Assembly: GCA_021463145.1 (NCBI GenBank)
Contig: JAJTWZ010000042.1
Location: 1 to 37,227 of the forward strand
Reading direction: 5' to 3'
Source of the DNA: Blastocatellia bacterium
Lineage (GTDB): Bacteria > Acidobacteriota > Blastocatellia > UBA7656 > JADIYM01
Length of the DNA stretch: 37,227 bases
The position numbers and the translations under genes were made by a program. The notes beneath the pieces are model-generated. The model made no database searches. It was not told the origin of the DNA and was given only the letters and a program-made list of their open reading frames with translations. Below, piece by piece: positions 24,067-32,106 of this stretch. How positions within the stretch are numbered: the first letter of the stretch is position 1; each line of letters starts with the position of its first letter.

Positions 24067-24947
24067 GCCGGACGGCGACCGGCACACGCTGGTGGCACTC
24101 GATTCGTGTCACGCTCGAGATGATCAAGATCGAGCACACGCTCTTCGCGTTGCCGTTCGCCCTGCTCGGCGCAATCGCAGCCGCTCGCGGGGTTCCCGAC
24201 GCGTGGACGCTGCTTTGGATCACGATCGCGATGGTCGGCGCCCGGAGCGCCGCGATGGCGTTCAATCGGCTCGTCGACCGGCGCTTCGACGCGGCGAACC
24301 CCAGAACCGAGAAGCGTGCGCTGCCAGCCGGCGACGTTGGCGTACCGTTCGTCCGTGCCTTCACCATCGTTTCGATCGCGGTGTTCGTGGGAGCTGCGGC
24401 AATGCTGAACTGGTTGACGCTCGCGCTGTCGCCGGTCGCGGTCGTTTCGGTTCTCGGCTACTCGTTCACGAAGCGATTCACGTCGCTCGCGCACATCGCG
24501 CTCGGCTGGGCACTCTCGATCGCGCCGGCCGGGGCGTGGATAGCGGTGCGCGGCGATTTGACGGCCGAGCCACTGCTGCTGTCCGCGTCGGTCATGCTCT
24601 GGACGAGCGGCTTCGACGTGCTTTACGCGTGCCAGGACGTGGACTTCGACCGCAGCGCAGGGCTTTACTCGATCCCGGGCCGCGCCGGGATCGCCAAGGC
24701 GCTGTGGATCGCCCGCGGACTGCACGTCGCGATGTTCGCCGCGCTCGTAGGATTCTGGTCGATGTCCGGCAGCGGCGCCGTCGGGCTTTCAGGGGTCGTC
24801 GTCACGGGGCTGCTCCTCGTCTACCAGCACGCGATCGTGCGGGCCGACGATCTGTCGCGGCTCAACGCGGCGTTCTTCACGACTAATGCGTTCGTCAGCA
24901 TCGTCCTGCTCGCGACGGTCGGCGGCGGGATTCTGCTGGGCGGCTGA
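24063..24947 (+). CDS. ubiA: UbiA-family prenyltransferase (4-hydroxybenzoate/menaquinone type)
   Basis: 294 residues, with about eight or nine membrane segments. The catalytic Asp-rich motif is intact in [23 protein letters not shown], with a second Asp-rich region at [18 protein letters not shown]. It transfers a polyprenyl chain onto an aromatic ring in quinone synthesis. Co-location with ubiX and absence of other ubi genes fit MqnP of the futalosine menaquinone pathway as well as UbiA; the substrate is not decided by sequence. The ATG at 24063 overlaps the ubiX stop (ATGA). larB begins 35 bases after the stop. Confidence 0.92.
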   Translation: MSRTATGTRWWHSIRVTLEMIKIEHTLFALPFALLGAIAAARGVPDAWTLLWITIAMVGARSAAMAFNRLVDRRFDAANPRTEKRALPAGDVGVPFVRAFTIVSIAVFVGAAAMLNWLTLALSPVAVVSVLGYSFTKRFTSLAHIALGWALSIAPAGAWIAVRGDLTAEPLLLSASVMLWTSGFDVLYACQDVDFDRSAGLYSIPGRAGIAKALWIARGLHVAMFAALVGFWSMSGSGAVGLSGVVVTGLLLVYQHAIVRADDLSRLNAAFFTTNAFVSIVLLATVGGGILLGG

Positions 24948-24982
24948 CGCGGCGCCGCAACGCTCTGGGGAGGAATCGCGGA

Positions 24983-25759
24983 ATGAACCGTGACCGCTTG
25001 CGAGAGTTACTCGCCTCGGTTGCCGCCGGCGAGACGGATGTAGACGCCGCGCTCGGCCGGTTCGAGGGCTGGCCCTACGAGGACGTTGGATTTGCGCGCG
25101 TCGACCACCATCGTCACTTACGCCTCGGCACTCCGGAGGTCATTTACGGCGAGGGCAAATCTCCGGAACAACTCGTCCAGATCGCCGGCCGGATCGTCGT
25201 ACGCGAAGCAAACGTGCTCATCACGCGAACCGGCCGCACCGCATACGAAGCCGTTCGTCACGCGTATCCTGACTCGGTGTTTCACGAGGCCGCCCGATGC
25301 ATCACGATCTCGCGCCATCCAGTCGAAGCAACTGGCTGCGTCGCGGTCGTCACGGCTGGGACGACGGACATACCCGTTGCCGAGGAAGCTGCGGTTACGG
25401 CCGAGACATGCGGATCCCGGGTGGAGCGCGTCTTCGATGTCGGAGTCGCGGGTCTGCATCGCCTGCTCGGCGCGCGCGACCGGTTCGCCGAAGCGAATGC
25501 GATCGTTGTCGCGGCGGGAATGGAGGGTGCGCTACCGTCTGTGGTTGGCGGGCTCGTGTCGGTGCCGGTCGTGGCCGTGCCGACGAGCGTCGGCTACGGC
25601 GCGAGTTTCGGCGGGCTTGCGGCGCTGCTCGGGATGATCAACTCGTGCTCGTCCAACGTCACGGTCGTGAACATCGACAACGGCTTCGGTGCGGGCTTCG
25701 TCGCGGCGCTGATCAATCGGCGGGTGGTGGAGGCGGAGGAGGCGGCGCGTCGGCCGTAG
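24983..25759 (+). CDS. larB: LarB, nickel-pincer nucleotide cofactor carboxylase/hydrolase
   Basis: 258 residues. LarB carboxylates the pyridinium ring of nicotinic acid adenine dinucleotide and hydrolyses its phosphoanhydride, the first step to the nickel-pincer cofactor of lactate racemase. Sequence support: N-terminal [24 protein letters not shown], then the PurE-like domain [55 protein letters not shown] and [24 protein letters not shown]. No larC or larE homologue follows. GGGGAGG precedes the ATG. Position just behind ubiX-ubiA, 35 bases away, suggests one transcript. Confidence 0.93.
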   Translation: MNRDRLRELLASVAAGETDVDAALGRFEGWPYEDVGFARVDHHRHLRLGTPEVIYGEGKSPEQLVQIAGRIVVREANVLITRTGRTAYEAVRHAYPDSVFHEAARCITISRHPVEATGCVAVVTAGTTDIPVAEEAAVTAETCGSRVERVFDVGVAGLHRLLGARDRFAEANAIVVAAGMEGALPSVVGGLVSVPVVAVPTSVGYGASFGGLAALLGMINSCSSNVTVVNIDNGFGAGFVAALINRRVVEAEEAARRP

Positions 25760-25791
25760 TGCTCGGTGCCCTTGCGCCTCCTCTGCGCCTC

Positions 25792-25880
25792 ATTCAAGAA
25801 ACTCCCCGCTAAGTTGTCGATTCCAGGTTCGACGGATTCAGAGTTTCAGACTGTCCTGTCAGTGCGAAGCACCGAGACCA
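25792..25880. repeat. ~95-bp dispersed repeat, copy 2
   Basis: Contains TTCAAGAAACTCCCCGCTAAG, GTCGATTCCAGGTTCGACGG, GAGTTTCAGACTG and CTGTCAGTGCGAAGCA. It is followed directly by copy 3. Confidence 0.8.
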
Positions 25881-25882
25881 AC

Positions 25883-25980
25883 GTTCAAGAAACCCCTCCG
25901 CTAATTGTCGATTCCGTGTTCGACGGATTCCGAGTTTCAGCCTGCACTGTCAGTGCGAAGCACTGAGATGAGCTCCGCTG
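25883..25980. repeat. ~95-bp dispersed repeat, copy 3
   Basis: Contains TTCAAGAAACCCCTCCGCTAA, GTCGATTCCGTGTTCGACGG, CGAGTTTCAGCCTG and CTGTCAGTGCGAAGCA, ending ATGAGCTCCGCTG as does copy 1. It is in direct tandem with copy 2. Confidence 0.8.
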
Positions 25981-26171
25981 TCTCAACTGATGCCCGCCTC
26001 GTGTTGCCTGCGACCGACGCGCGAAATCGAACCGGAATCAGCGCGCTCAGCGGTCGCGGACGATTGCCGTTGCGCGTTGACCGCGAAGCGGTCACAGACG
26101 ATAGCCGGGGGTCACGGCGGTGAGCGAAGCGATCCGCCGTCACCCCCGGTCCGAACCCCAAGAAGGATTTC

Positions 26172-26413
26172 GACCGCGGAGCGGTCGCACTGATTCTTGA
26201 CGGACGCGACTGCCGCTGTGCTCGTCGCGATGGTGACGGTGCGACCGCTCCGCGGTCGGCGCGTTGGGGCTGGGGTGTCCGCGGGTCGCGCCGCGGAGGC
26301 TCGTTGCACTCGCCTGCGCGCGACCCACGGCTATTGCATCGACCTCTCCGCGGTCGCGGACCCGCCGCGCGCGACCCACGGCTATTGCATCGACCGCCCC
26401 GCGATCGCGGAGG
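26172..26413. repeat. Palindrome-armed repeat cassette, copy 2 (different core)
   Basis: The hairpin GACCGC-GGA-GCGGTC (26172-26186) and GACCGC-TCC-GCGGTC (26243-26257) flank a 64-bp core (26183-26246) bounded by GGTCGCAC and GTGCGACC. The core is unrelated to those at 691 and 36973. The right arm carries GGTCGCG, TCGTTGCACTCG and two copies of the ~51-bp unit (26312-26363, 26364-26413). To the left, 26108-26152 is a separate hairpin-forming segment (GGGGGTCACGGCGG against CCGCCGTCACCCCC). Confidence 0.7.
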
Positions 26414-26457
26414 ATGGCCGAGTGTACGGGGACGGCCCGTGCGGCCGGGAAGGTCGT

Positions 26458-26558
26458 CTCTCAAGAAACTCCCCCTGTTGGCCGTTGGTTCCCGGTTCGA
26501 CGGATTCCGAGTTCAGTCCTGCCCTGTCAGTGCGGAGCAATTGAGTGGACTCTACTGG
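26458..26558. repeat. ~95-bp dispersed repeat, copy 4
   Basis: Contains CTCAAGAAACTCCCCC, GGTTCCCGGTTCGACGGATT, CCGAGTTCAG and CCCTGTCAGTGCGGAGCAA. It sits downstream of the cassette at 26172-26413. Confidence 0.75.
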
Positions 26559-26697
26559 AAGCACGTCCACACGCCGGTGGTTCTCGCAGAGACGCTGAGT
26601 ATGCGCAGAGGGCGCCGACGCCCATGGCGGACAGGAGACGGACGCAGAGCGCGACGACGCGTGAGCCGGACGTATCGCCGTCGCGCGGCCGGCCCGT

Positions 26698-26783
26698 CGC
26701 TCCGGGTACGACTCCGCTCGGTCGTCGTGTCGTCGACGATGGCCGATTGAACCGGCGCGCGCACGCCAGTCGTACCCGGAGCG
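26698..26783 (-). repeat. 16-bp perfect inverted repeat downstream of the phosphotransferase
   Basis: CGCTCCGGGTACGACT (26698-26713) and AGTCGTACCCGGAGCG (26768-26783) are separated by 54 bases. They lie 28 bases past the 3' end of the minus-strand phosphotransferase. It could fold as a terminator or mark the ends of a lost or minimal element. Confidence 0.5.
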
Positions 26784-26811
26784 CGAACGACCGACCGTCC
26801 GCGCCATCGAC

Positions 26812-27801
26812 TTACCGAGGGAGGGACAGATACCTCGATAGCGCCTCGACGTGGATCCGTTCTTTCTCGGCGCGCACGGCTTCGACATGGTGGGGCGCGA
26901 CGTCCGCCTCGATCCAGTCGGCGAGACTGTCGATCACCCAGTCGAAGAGCGCGGCGCGGCGATAGATCTCGAACCGCTCGCGAGCCGCATCCGTCGCGAG
27001 GTACGGCACGGCGGCATCGACGCACGTCGCTCCGTCGAGCTGCGCCGCGGTCGGACCGAGAAACATCGCCAAATCCATCACCGGGTCGCCGATGGCCAGA
27101 TCGTCCCAGTCGAGCAGCGACCACGAGCCGACGTCCGAATCCCCGGCCAGCACGAGCAGGTTGTTCGCCCAAAGGTCTCCGTGCGTCGGAGCCAACGCCG
27201 GTTCGGCGAACGCCGGCGAACGCCGAACGACGGCTTCGAACCGGCCGATCTCGTCCCGCATGAACACCATCGTCGCAGGATCGACGAACGGCGGCCGCGT
27301 GCCGTCGACGGAGCGGAAGTCTTCCGTGAACCGGTCACCGTACGTCGCGACGAACACGTCGGCGCACGTTGCCGGCGCGCTCGCGATCCCGAGGCGCTTC
27401 GCGAGTCCGCGATCCCCGTGCAGCTGCGCGACGACCGGCAGCACCGCTTCGGCGAGTGCCCGCGCCACGCGTTCGGGCGAGCGGCCGTCGATCCACGCCG
27501 TGAGCGGCCCCTCACAATCGAACTCCGGTATCGACGCCCAGTCGACGATTGGTGGAGCGTGATACGGCTCGAGCGCTCCGTCGAGGCTCCGCCACTGTCG
27601 GAGTCCGCGCTTCGCGTCGCCGGTGCTCGCGAGCTTCAAGTGATACCACGTCGATCCGTCGCCGACACGGAAGGAGCAGTTCACGAAGCCGCCCCAGTTG
27701 AGGAGGTACTCCGCGTCGACTCGGTTACGGTCGAGCGCCAGCGCGTCGCTCCGCTCGATTGCCCACGCTTCGACCGCCGATCGGAGATGCCCGAGGTCCA
27801 T
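26812..27801 (-). CDS. APH-type phosphotransferase family protein
   Basis: 329 residues, cytoplasmic. The kinase-like fold is shown by THGDLWANNLLV (catalytic loop, Asp) and LLDWDDLAIGDPVMDLAMFLG (metal-binding Asp), typical of aminoglycoside/homoserine/choline kinase-like enzymes. The N-lobe has the segment NWGGFVNCSFRVGDGSTWYHLKLAS. Substrate unknown; fructosamine kinase-like or APH-family small-molecule kinases are possibilities. The ATG at 27801 was chosen because the frame upstream is unsupported, although open to 28212. It reads toward the repeat-rich region. Confidence 0.83.
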   Translation of the reverse strand: MDLGHLRSAVEAWAIERSDALALDRNRVDAEYLLNWGGFVNCSFRVGDGSTWYHLKLASTGDAKRGLRQWRSLDGALEPYHAPPIVDWASIPEFDCEGPLTAWIDGRSPERVARALAEAVLPVVAQLHGDRGLAKRLGIASAPATCADVFVATYGDRFTEDFRSVDGTRPPFVDPATMVFMRDEIGRFEAVVRRSPAFAEPALAPTHGDLWANNLLVLAGDSDVGSWSLLDWDDLAIGDPVMDLAMFLGPTAAQLDGATCVDAAVPYLATDAARERFEIYRRAALFDWVIDSLADWIEADVAPHHVEAVRAEKERIHVEALSRYLSLPR

Positions 27802-27896
27802 TGGCCGCGATTCTATCGTGAGTTCTCGTGCCGGACATCTGTCCGGTCGTCCGGCTCGCAAGCGCTCGCGGCCCGGCGGACGGGGATACGGAACGC

Positions 27897-28262
27897 CTAC
27901 CCGAAGTACGCCTTCCGGCCCGACGCAAGTGCCGTCTCGGGCGTCAACCGCTCGAAGATGTGCATAGTGCGCGCGACGAGGCTCGTCCAGCCCGACTGGT
28001 GGCTCGCGCCGAGCCCCGCACCGTTGTCGCCGTGGAAGTACTCGTAAAAAAGAAGGTGGTCGCGCCAGTGCGGGTCCTCCTGAAACTTCGTGCTGCCGCC
28101 GAAAACCGGCCGCCGGCCGCTCGCGTTGCGGAGGAAGATATTCGCAAGCCGCCGCGAGATCTCCTCTGCAACTTCGAACAGATTCATGAACCTGCCCGAG
28201 CCCGTCGGGCACTCCACCCTCAGTGTGTCGCCGTAATAGCCGCAGTAAGCACTCGCGTTCAC
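27897..28262 (-). pseudogene. C-terminal relic of a GH63-type (MGH1) glucosidase
   Basis: The 121-residue frame carries only the C-terminal end of a GH63-like glucosidase of about 800-900 residues: YYGDTLRVECPTGSGRFMNL, then LANIFLRNASGRRPVFGGS, then DPHWRDHLLFYEYFHGDNGAGLGASHQSGWTSLVA. These are the family's last conserved blocks, including the YFHGD...GASHQTGW motif. Homology starts within a few residues of the apparent Met, and nothing recognisable of the upstream domains lies in 28263-28528. Most of the gene has therefore been lost. Codon bias is still normal, which suggests a recent deletion. Confidence 0.75.
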
Positions 28263-28528
28263 GCGGTCACCTCGTCTTCGGATCCCGCGCGAGATTCCAC
28301 ACCCTCCGCACCTGACCGAGGCGCCGTCGCTCCCGTGAGCGATCCCACGGTCGTTCGCCCGGAACAGACTCGCAATCGATACTGGCCTGCGCGGTGGAGC
28401 CTTGATGGCCCCAGGGACCGAGTCGTGCCGTAGTCACGCACTGGTGAGCCTCGCGACAAACGAAAATCCATTACCGGAGCGCTAGCTACCGGGCCGGCGA
28501 CGGGGGAGACTCCGGCCTGCACGTCATC
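28263..28528. other. Intergenic stretch without recognised feature
   Basis: No gene or strong hairpin seen between the GH63 relic and the outer-membrane channel gene. It is the expected place of the missing 5' part of the glucosidase, but no homologous block was recognised. Confidence 0.4.
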
Positions 28529-29926
28529 CTACTTCTCGTATCGAACTCCGAGCGCAAGGTACAGGTTAACGCGCTGCATCAGCTGTTCGCTCTGCACGCG
28601 GAGCAGCGTGACGCGCGCGCCGAAGAGCGCGAGTTGCTGCTGTTGAACCGTTCGCAGGTCGACCGTACCGATTCGAAAGGCCACCTGCTCGATCTCGAGC
28701 GTCCGGCGGCTGTCGACGACGAGTGCCGCGAGAATCTCGCGCCGCCGCTCGAGAGTATGCGTCGCGTGAATAGCACCCTCGACGTCACCGATCGCGCGAA
28801 GCGCGAGCCTCGCATAGTCGGCCACCGCCTGCTTCTGCTGGATCTCGCGGACCTTCACCTGCGCCTTGAGCTGTCCACCCTGGTAGATCGGCGCCAGAAT
28901 CGACGCGACGATGCCGCCAACCGGATTCGTGAAGTCGGGTTTCAGCTGGAGGGACGAACTCGTGATGTACCCGCCGGTTCCGGTCAATGAAATAGATGGA
29001 AGCCGGGCGGCGCGCGCCTCGCCGACGCGGTTGAACGCGGCCGCAACACGGCGCTCGGCGGCAAACATGTCGGGCCTGCGTTCCAGAATCTCCAGCGGAA
29101 TACCGGCGGGAACCGGGCCGGGCATTTGAGGCAGATCGGTTCGCGCCTGAATCTCGGCGCCGGGATAACGGCCGAGCAGGCTCTCGAGGGCCCGTAGCGC
29201 GTCGGCGAGCGCCAGCTCGAGTTGCTCTACGACGTCGCGGTAGTTGTTCAGGCTGGTGCGCGCGAGCAGCACGTCGCGTTCCGTGCCGACGCCCACCGTA
29301 AGTCGCTTGTCGGACAGAAGGACAAGTTGCTCCGAGGTCGCTACCATCTCTTTCGCAATCTCGAGGTGCACCTTGGTTTCGGCCGCCGTGAACCACGCGT
29401 TGGCGGTCGCGGCCGCGATGGACTGTCGCGCGAACTCTTCCTCGGCCACCGTCGCGACGTAGGTTTCCTGCGTTGCGTTGCGGGCGTAGCGAAGCTTGCC
29501 CCAGAGGTCGATCTCCCAGGAGATCGCGAATATTCCGCCGCTAAGACCCGTACCAAGGTCCTGGCCGAGTTTGGTGCTGTGACGGCCAGCGGCGCCGATG
29601 ACCGGCAACAGCTTTCCCTTCGCCGCCTTCACGTACTGCTCGGCCTCGTCCACGCGAAGCGAAGCGAGCCGGAGATCCGGGTTGTTCGCCACGGCTTCCT
29701 TGACCAGAGCCGTGAGTTGCGGATCGTTGAACTGCGCGAGCCAGTCGTCCTGCACCGGGCCCATTATCGCGCCAGGCGCCTTCCAGGGCTCGGTGAGGGC
29801 GTAATTCGGAAGCGCGTCCTTATGGATTTTGTCGCGTGCCGGTGGCTTCTTGACGCGGCACGCCGATCCGGAAATCAGGCATACGACGACGAGCACTGCA
29901 GCGAACAGGGGTTTTGCGTTTCGCAT
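28529..29926 (-). CDS. Outer-membrane efflux channel (TolC/NodT family) lipoprotein
   Basis: 465 residues. An N-terminal lipobox (ISGSAC, Cys about 23) shows a lipid-anchored signal. Two OEP repeats follow, with typical segments: DDWLAQFNDPQLTALVKEAVANNPDLRLASLRVDEA, then LEILERRPDMFAAERRVAAAFNRVGEARAARLPSISLTGTGGY and the second GTVDLRTVQQQQLALFGARVTLLRVQSEQLMQRVNLYLALG. Such trimers form the outer-membrane duct of tripartite export systems. It is the last gene of a DUF3302-HlyD-OMF operon, seven bases after the adaptor gene. No inner-membrane pump is encoded beside it. Confidence 0.93.
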   Translation of the reverse strand: MRNAKPLFAAVLVVVCLISGSACRVKKPPARDKIHKDALPNYALTEPWKAPGAIMGPVQDDWLAQFNDPQLTALVKEAVANNPDLRLASLRVDEAEQYVKAAKGKLLPVIGAAGRHSTKLGQDLGTGLSGGIFAISWEIDLWGKLRYARNATQETYVATVAEEEFARQSIAAATANAWFTAAETKVHLEIAKEMVATSEQLVLLSDKRLTVGVGTERDVLLARTSLNNYRDVVEQLELALADALRALESLLGRYPGAEIQARTDLPQMPGPVPAGIPLEILERRPDMFAAERRVAAAFNRVGEARAARLPSISLTGTGGYITSSSLQLKPDFTNPVGGIVASILAPIYQGGQLKAQVKVREIQQKQAVADYARLALRAIGDVEGAIHATHTLERRREILAALVVDSRRTLEIEQVAFRIGTVDLRTVQQQQLALFGARVTLLRVQSEQLMQRVNLYLALGVRYEK

Positions 29927-29933
29927 AGTTCGA

Positions 29934-31298
29934 TCAGTGCAGCTTGAGAATGAACCAGTCGAGCTTGGTCGATACCCGCAGGATCACCTTGCGAAGGATG
30001 TGGATGATATGACCCGATTGCGTATACACGGCTCCGTGCCCGCGCGCTCCCGCAGCAAAAAACTCGTTGGCGCTGTCGCCGTCGGGGAGAATTCTGACGG
30101 CGAATCGGCCTTCTGGAATCGGGTTCGCTCCGGTCTCGGGAATCCGGCCGGAAATCGGCGACTGCCCCTGGCCCGATGCCCAGACAATGGAGTCAACCTT
30201 GCACTTGATGATCTGATTCGGATGGGTCTCGAGCGTGATCTCGGCGTCGTCGCCGGGCTGGATCAGGCGCAGCTCGTTCTGATGGTAGAGCGCTATGATC
30301 CACTGTTCGTTTTCCACGAAGCTCATAACGGGAGCCAGCGGCAGCGGAACGGCGTACGATCCCGGCCGAAGCTGCAGGTTCACGACGGTTCCGTCCGCGG
30401 GCGCGTACACGGTCGTCTGTGACAGGTTCCATTTGGCCTCTTCCAATTTGGCGAGCACTTCGTCGAGTTCCGCCTTGACCTCGGCGATGTCCGCGAATTC
30501 TCCACTGGACGTGCGGGCCGACAACTTCTGCCCGGCTTGCGCCTCGCTGGCAGTGGCAGCCGCGTAGGCGGCCTTTGCTTTCTCGATCTCGGGAAGATCC
30601 TCGCCCTCGCCCGCAACCGTCAGTTTCTGACGAACCTGAGCTTCGTTGGCAGCAGCAGCCGCGAGTTCGGCCTCGAGGTTCTTGACCTCGGCCGCCGCGT
30701 ACTCGAAATCGAACCTTGGACCGGCTCCAGCCTCCGCAAGCTCCTTCGTCTGGTTGTAACGCATTCGCGCAAGTTCCAGCTTTGCGGCGATTGACTGCTT
30801 CTTGTTCACCGCCGCATCGAGCTCGTCGCCGAGCTGATCCTTGTACGATCGGGCGCTGGCGACTACGGCGGAGGCCTCCGACCTCTTCGCGGTAGCGACG
30901 CGCTTGGTGTCGCCTAGTTCGCGCTGGTAGGCCTGTGCGCTGGCAAGCTTGGCGTTCAACTGAGGAATCCGTGCCTCGAGAGTGGCGATCTGCTGCTCGA
31001 ACGGCACCGGATCGATCTTGAAGAGCACGTCGCCCTTCTTCACCGGCTTGTTCGGCTCGACTGGCACCTCGATAACGCGGCCAGAGACGCGCGGCACTAT
31101 CTGGACGACGTAGTTGATGACCCGGACATCCGAGGACGACGGCGCCACTATGTTCAGCAACAGAATGAGAACGGTCAGGGCGATGATCGGCAGCGTGATG
31201 ACGATGACCTGGCTGACGATGTTCCAGGGCAGCAGCTTGAACTTGAAGAAGATCAGCCAGACGAAGAAGGCGTAGATTAGAAGTAGGATGATCTCCAT
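29934..31298 (-). CDS. HlyD-family membrane-fusion (adaptor) protein, YibH-like
   Basis: 454 residues. Two hydrophobic N-terminal segments (about 2-20 and 26-52) precede the lipoyl half-motif VVQIVPRVSGRVIEVPVEPNKPVKKGDVLFKIDP, a long alpha-helical coiled coil (about 100-270, Ala/Glu/Lys-rich), the second lipoyl half VYAPADGTVVNLQLRPGSYA and a C-terminal beta domain. Two N-terminal helices and the partner DUF3302 match the YibH-YibI arrangement of Enterobacteria. Its ATG overlaps the DUF3302 stop by one base (TGATG), so expression is coupled. It probably links the outer-membrane channel to the inner membrane. Confidence 0.92.
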   Translation of the reverse strand: MEIILLLIYAFFVWLIFFKFKLLPWNIVSQVIVITLPIIALTVLILLLNIVAPSSSDVRVINYVVQIVPRVSGRVIEVPVEPNKPVKKGDVLFKIDPVPFEQQIATLEARIPQLNAKLASAQAYQRELGDTKRVATAKRSEASAVVASARSYKDQLGDELDAAVNKKQSIAAKLELARMRYNQTKELAEAGAGPRFDFEYAAAEVKNLEAELAAAAANEAQVRQKLTVAGEGEDLPEIEKAKAAYAAATASEAQAGQKLSARTSSGEFADIAEVKAELDEVLAKLEEAKWNLSQTTVYAPADGTVVNLQLRPGSYAVPLPLAPVMSFVENEQWIIALYHQNELRLIQPGDDAEITLETHPNQIIKCKVDSIVWASGQGQSPISGRIPETGANPIPEGRFAVRILPDGDSANEFFAAGARGHGAVYTQSGHIIHILRKVILRVSTKLDWFILKLH

Positions 31299-31798
31299 CA
31301 GTGTGATCCTCCGCCGGAGCCAAGCTGTGACTCGAGGGCGTTGACGTCGGCAATCGCCTGACGCAAGTCCGAGTTCTCCGGCGACTTGTTCGAGAGGTCG
31401 TTCAATCGCTCGCGCAACCGCCGCAATTCATCGGGCACGGCGGCGCTGACGGCCGATTCCGGTTCGTGGCCGTGCGGCACCTTGTCGACTCCGTACGCCG
31501 CCTTGTAGAAAACGGGTTTCGAGTAGGCCCACAGCCACGCCAGCGGCCACAGCAGGCCGCCGAAAAAGAGCGACAGGAGGCAGAGTGTCTGGATCGCTGA
31601 CGTCTGCGGATGCTCCTTCTTCTCGGCGATCTTTTCCGGAAGGATGTGCAAAAGCCAGAAGACGGCGATTCCGACGATCGGAACGACGATCAGCGCAAGC
31701 CAGGCGATGGCGTTCGCGAGCGAGTCGAGGGCGTCGCCTTCGAGCACGGACCTGGCGGCGCTGATGCCATGCGCTGCCGAGAGAACTATCGAGTTCAT
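31298..31798 (-). CDS. DUF3302 inner-membrane protein (YibI-like)
   Basis: 166 residues. A hydrophobic segment LANAIAWLALIVVPIVGIAVFWLL and the DUF3302 block HILPEKIAEKKEHPQTSAIQTLCLLSLFFGGLLWPLAWLWAYSKPV give two or three membrane helices. The C-terminal 55 residues form a charged coiled coil (PDELRRLRERLNDLSNKSPENSDLRQAIADVNALESQ). The family has no known function but sits beside HlyD-like genes. I chose the ATG at 31798 because GGAGG lies ten bases before it; an in-frame ATG at 31819 would place the first codons over that site. It is the first gene of the leftward operon. A TAGTAT box (31876-31871) and operator site 4 lie upstream. Confidence 0.88.
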   Translation of the reverse strand: MNSIVLSAAHGISAARSVLEGDALDSLANAIAWLALIVVPIVGIAVFWLLHILPEKIAEKKEHPQTSAIQTLCLLSLFFGGLLWPLAWLWAYSKPVFYKAAYGVDKVPHGHEPESAVSAAVPDELRRLRERLNDLSNKSPENSDLRQAIADVNALESQLGSGGGSH

Positions 31799-31898
31799 AA
31801 AGCTGGTGCCTCCCCGCATTGGGGTCGTTGCGTTCTCAGTCTGTCGACGATGGAGTGTGGCGTGCCAAGCATACTAGAAGTGACCGCAAACGGCGCAT

Positions 31899-31916
31899 AT
31901 TGGACCTTGGTCCAAT
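31899..31916. promoter_or_regulatory. Palindromic operator, site 4 (leftward DUF3302-HlyD-OMF operon)
   Basis: ATTGGACCTTGGTCCAAT is the best copy: all eight bases of each half match. Its centre (31907.5) is 31.5 bp from the first base of a minus-strand TAGTAT (31876-31871), giving a start near 31864 and a leader of about 66 bases before the DUF3302 ATG. Confidence 0.75.
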
Positions 31917-31982
31917 TCACGGCCTTTCCGTAGACGGAACCTGCGCGCGGATCGATCCAATACGATCAGGTACGCCGGGGAC

Positions 31983-32000
31983 GTTGGACCATGGTCCCAT
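31983..32000. promoter_or_regulatory. Palindromic operator, site 5 (rightward DUF3300-DUF2950 operon)
   Basis: GTTGGACCATGGTCCCAT. Its centre (31991.5) is 32.5 bp from the first base of a plus-strand TAGTAT (32024-32029), giving a start near 32036 and a leader of about 70 bases. It faces the opposite way to site 4, so each divergent operon has its own copy. Confidence 0.72.
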
Positions 32001-32106
32001 ACTCACGCCGGTCCGGCAGGGCGTAGTATGGGGCGCTAGACAAGGCGCCAGTGCGCGCCTGCTCGTCCTTTCCCGCTAACGCTGCGATCCCATCGGAGGT
32101 GCATTG

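Larger units (their letters stand above)
25760..26811. other. Non-coding, repeat-rich stretch
   Basis: About 1050 bases with no convincing gene. It holds copies 2-4 of a ~95-bp dispersed repeat (25792, 25883, 26458), a palindrome cassette with core B (26172-26413) and a 16-bp inverted repeat (26698-26783). Fragments such as TTCTCGCAGAGACGC (26580-26594) resemble CTCTGCG-type intergenic sequence seen in many bacteria. Short frames here show the same patterns as at 560-1030. Confidence 0.7.

Noticed and set aside
26698-26783. Insertion sequence ends
   Set aside because: A 16-bp inverted repeat with only 54 bases between and no transposase or target duplication; kept only as a repeat.
26851-28047. 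398-codon plus-strand frame over the phosphotransferase
   Set aside because: The minus strand carries the APH motifs THGDLW and LLDWDD; the plus-strand product is Arg-rich with no motif.
30193-31353. 386-codon minus-strand frame parallel to HlyD
   Set aside because: Out-of-frame shadow of the HlyD-like gene, with skewed Arg/Gly composition.
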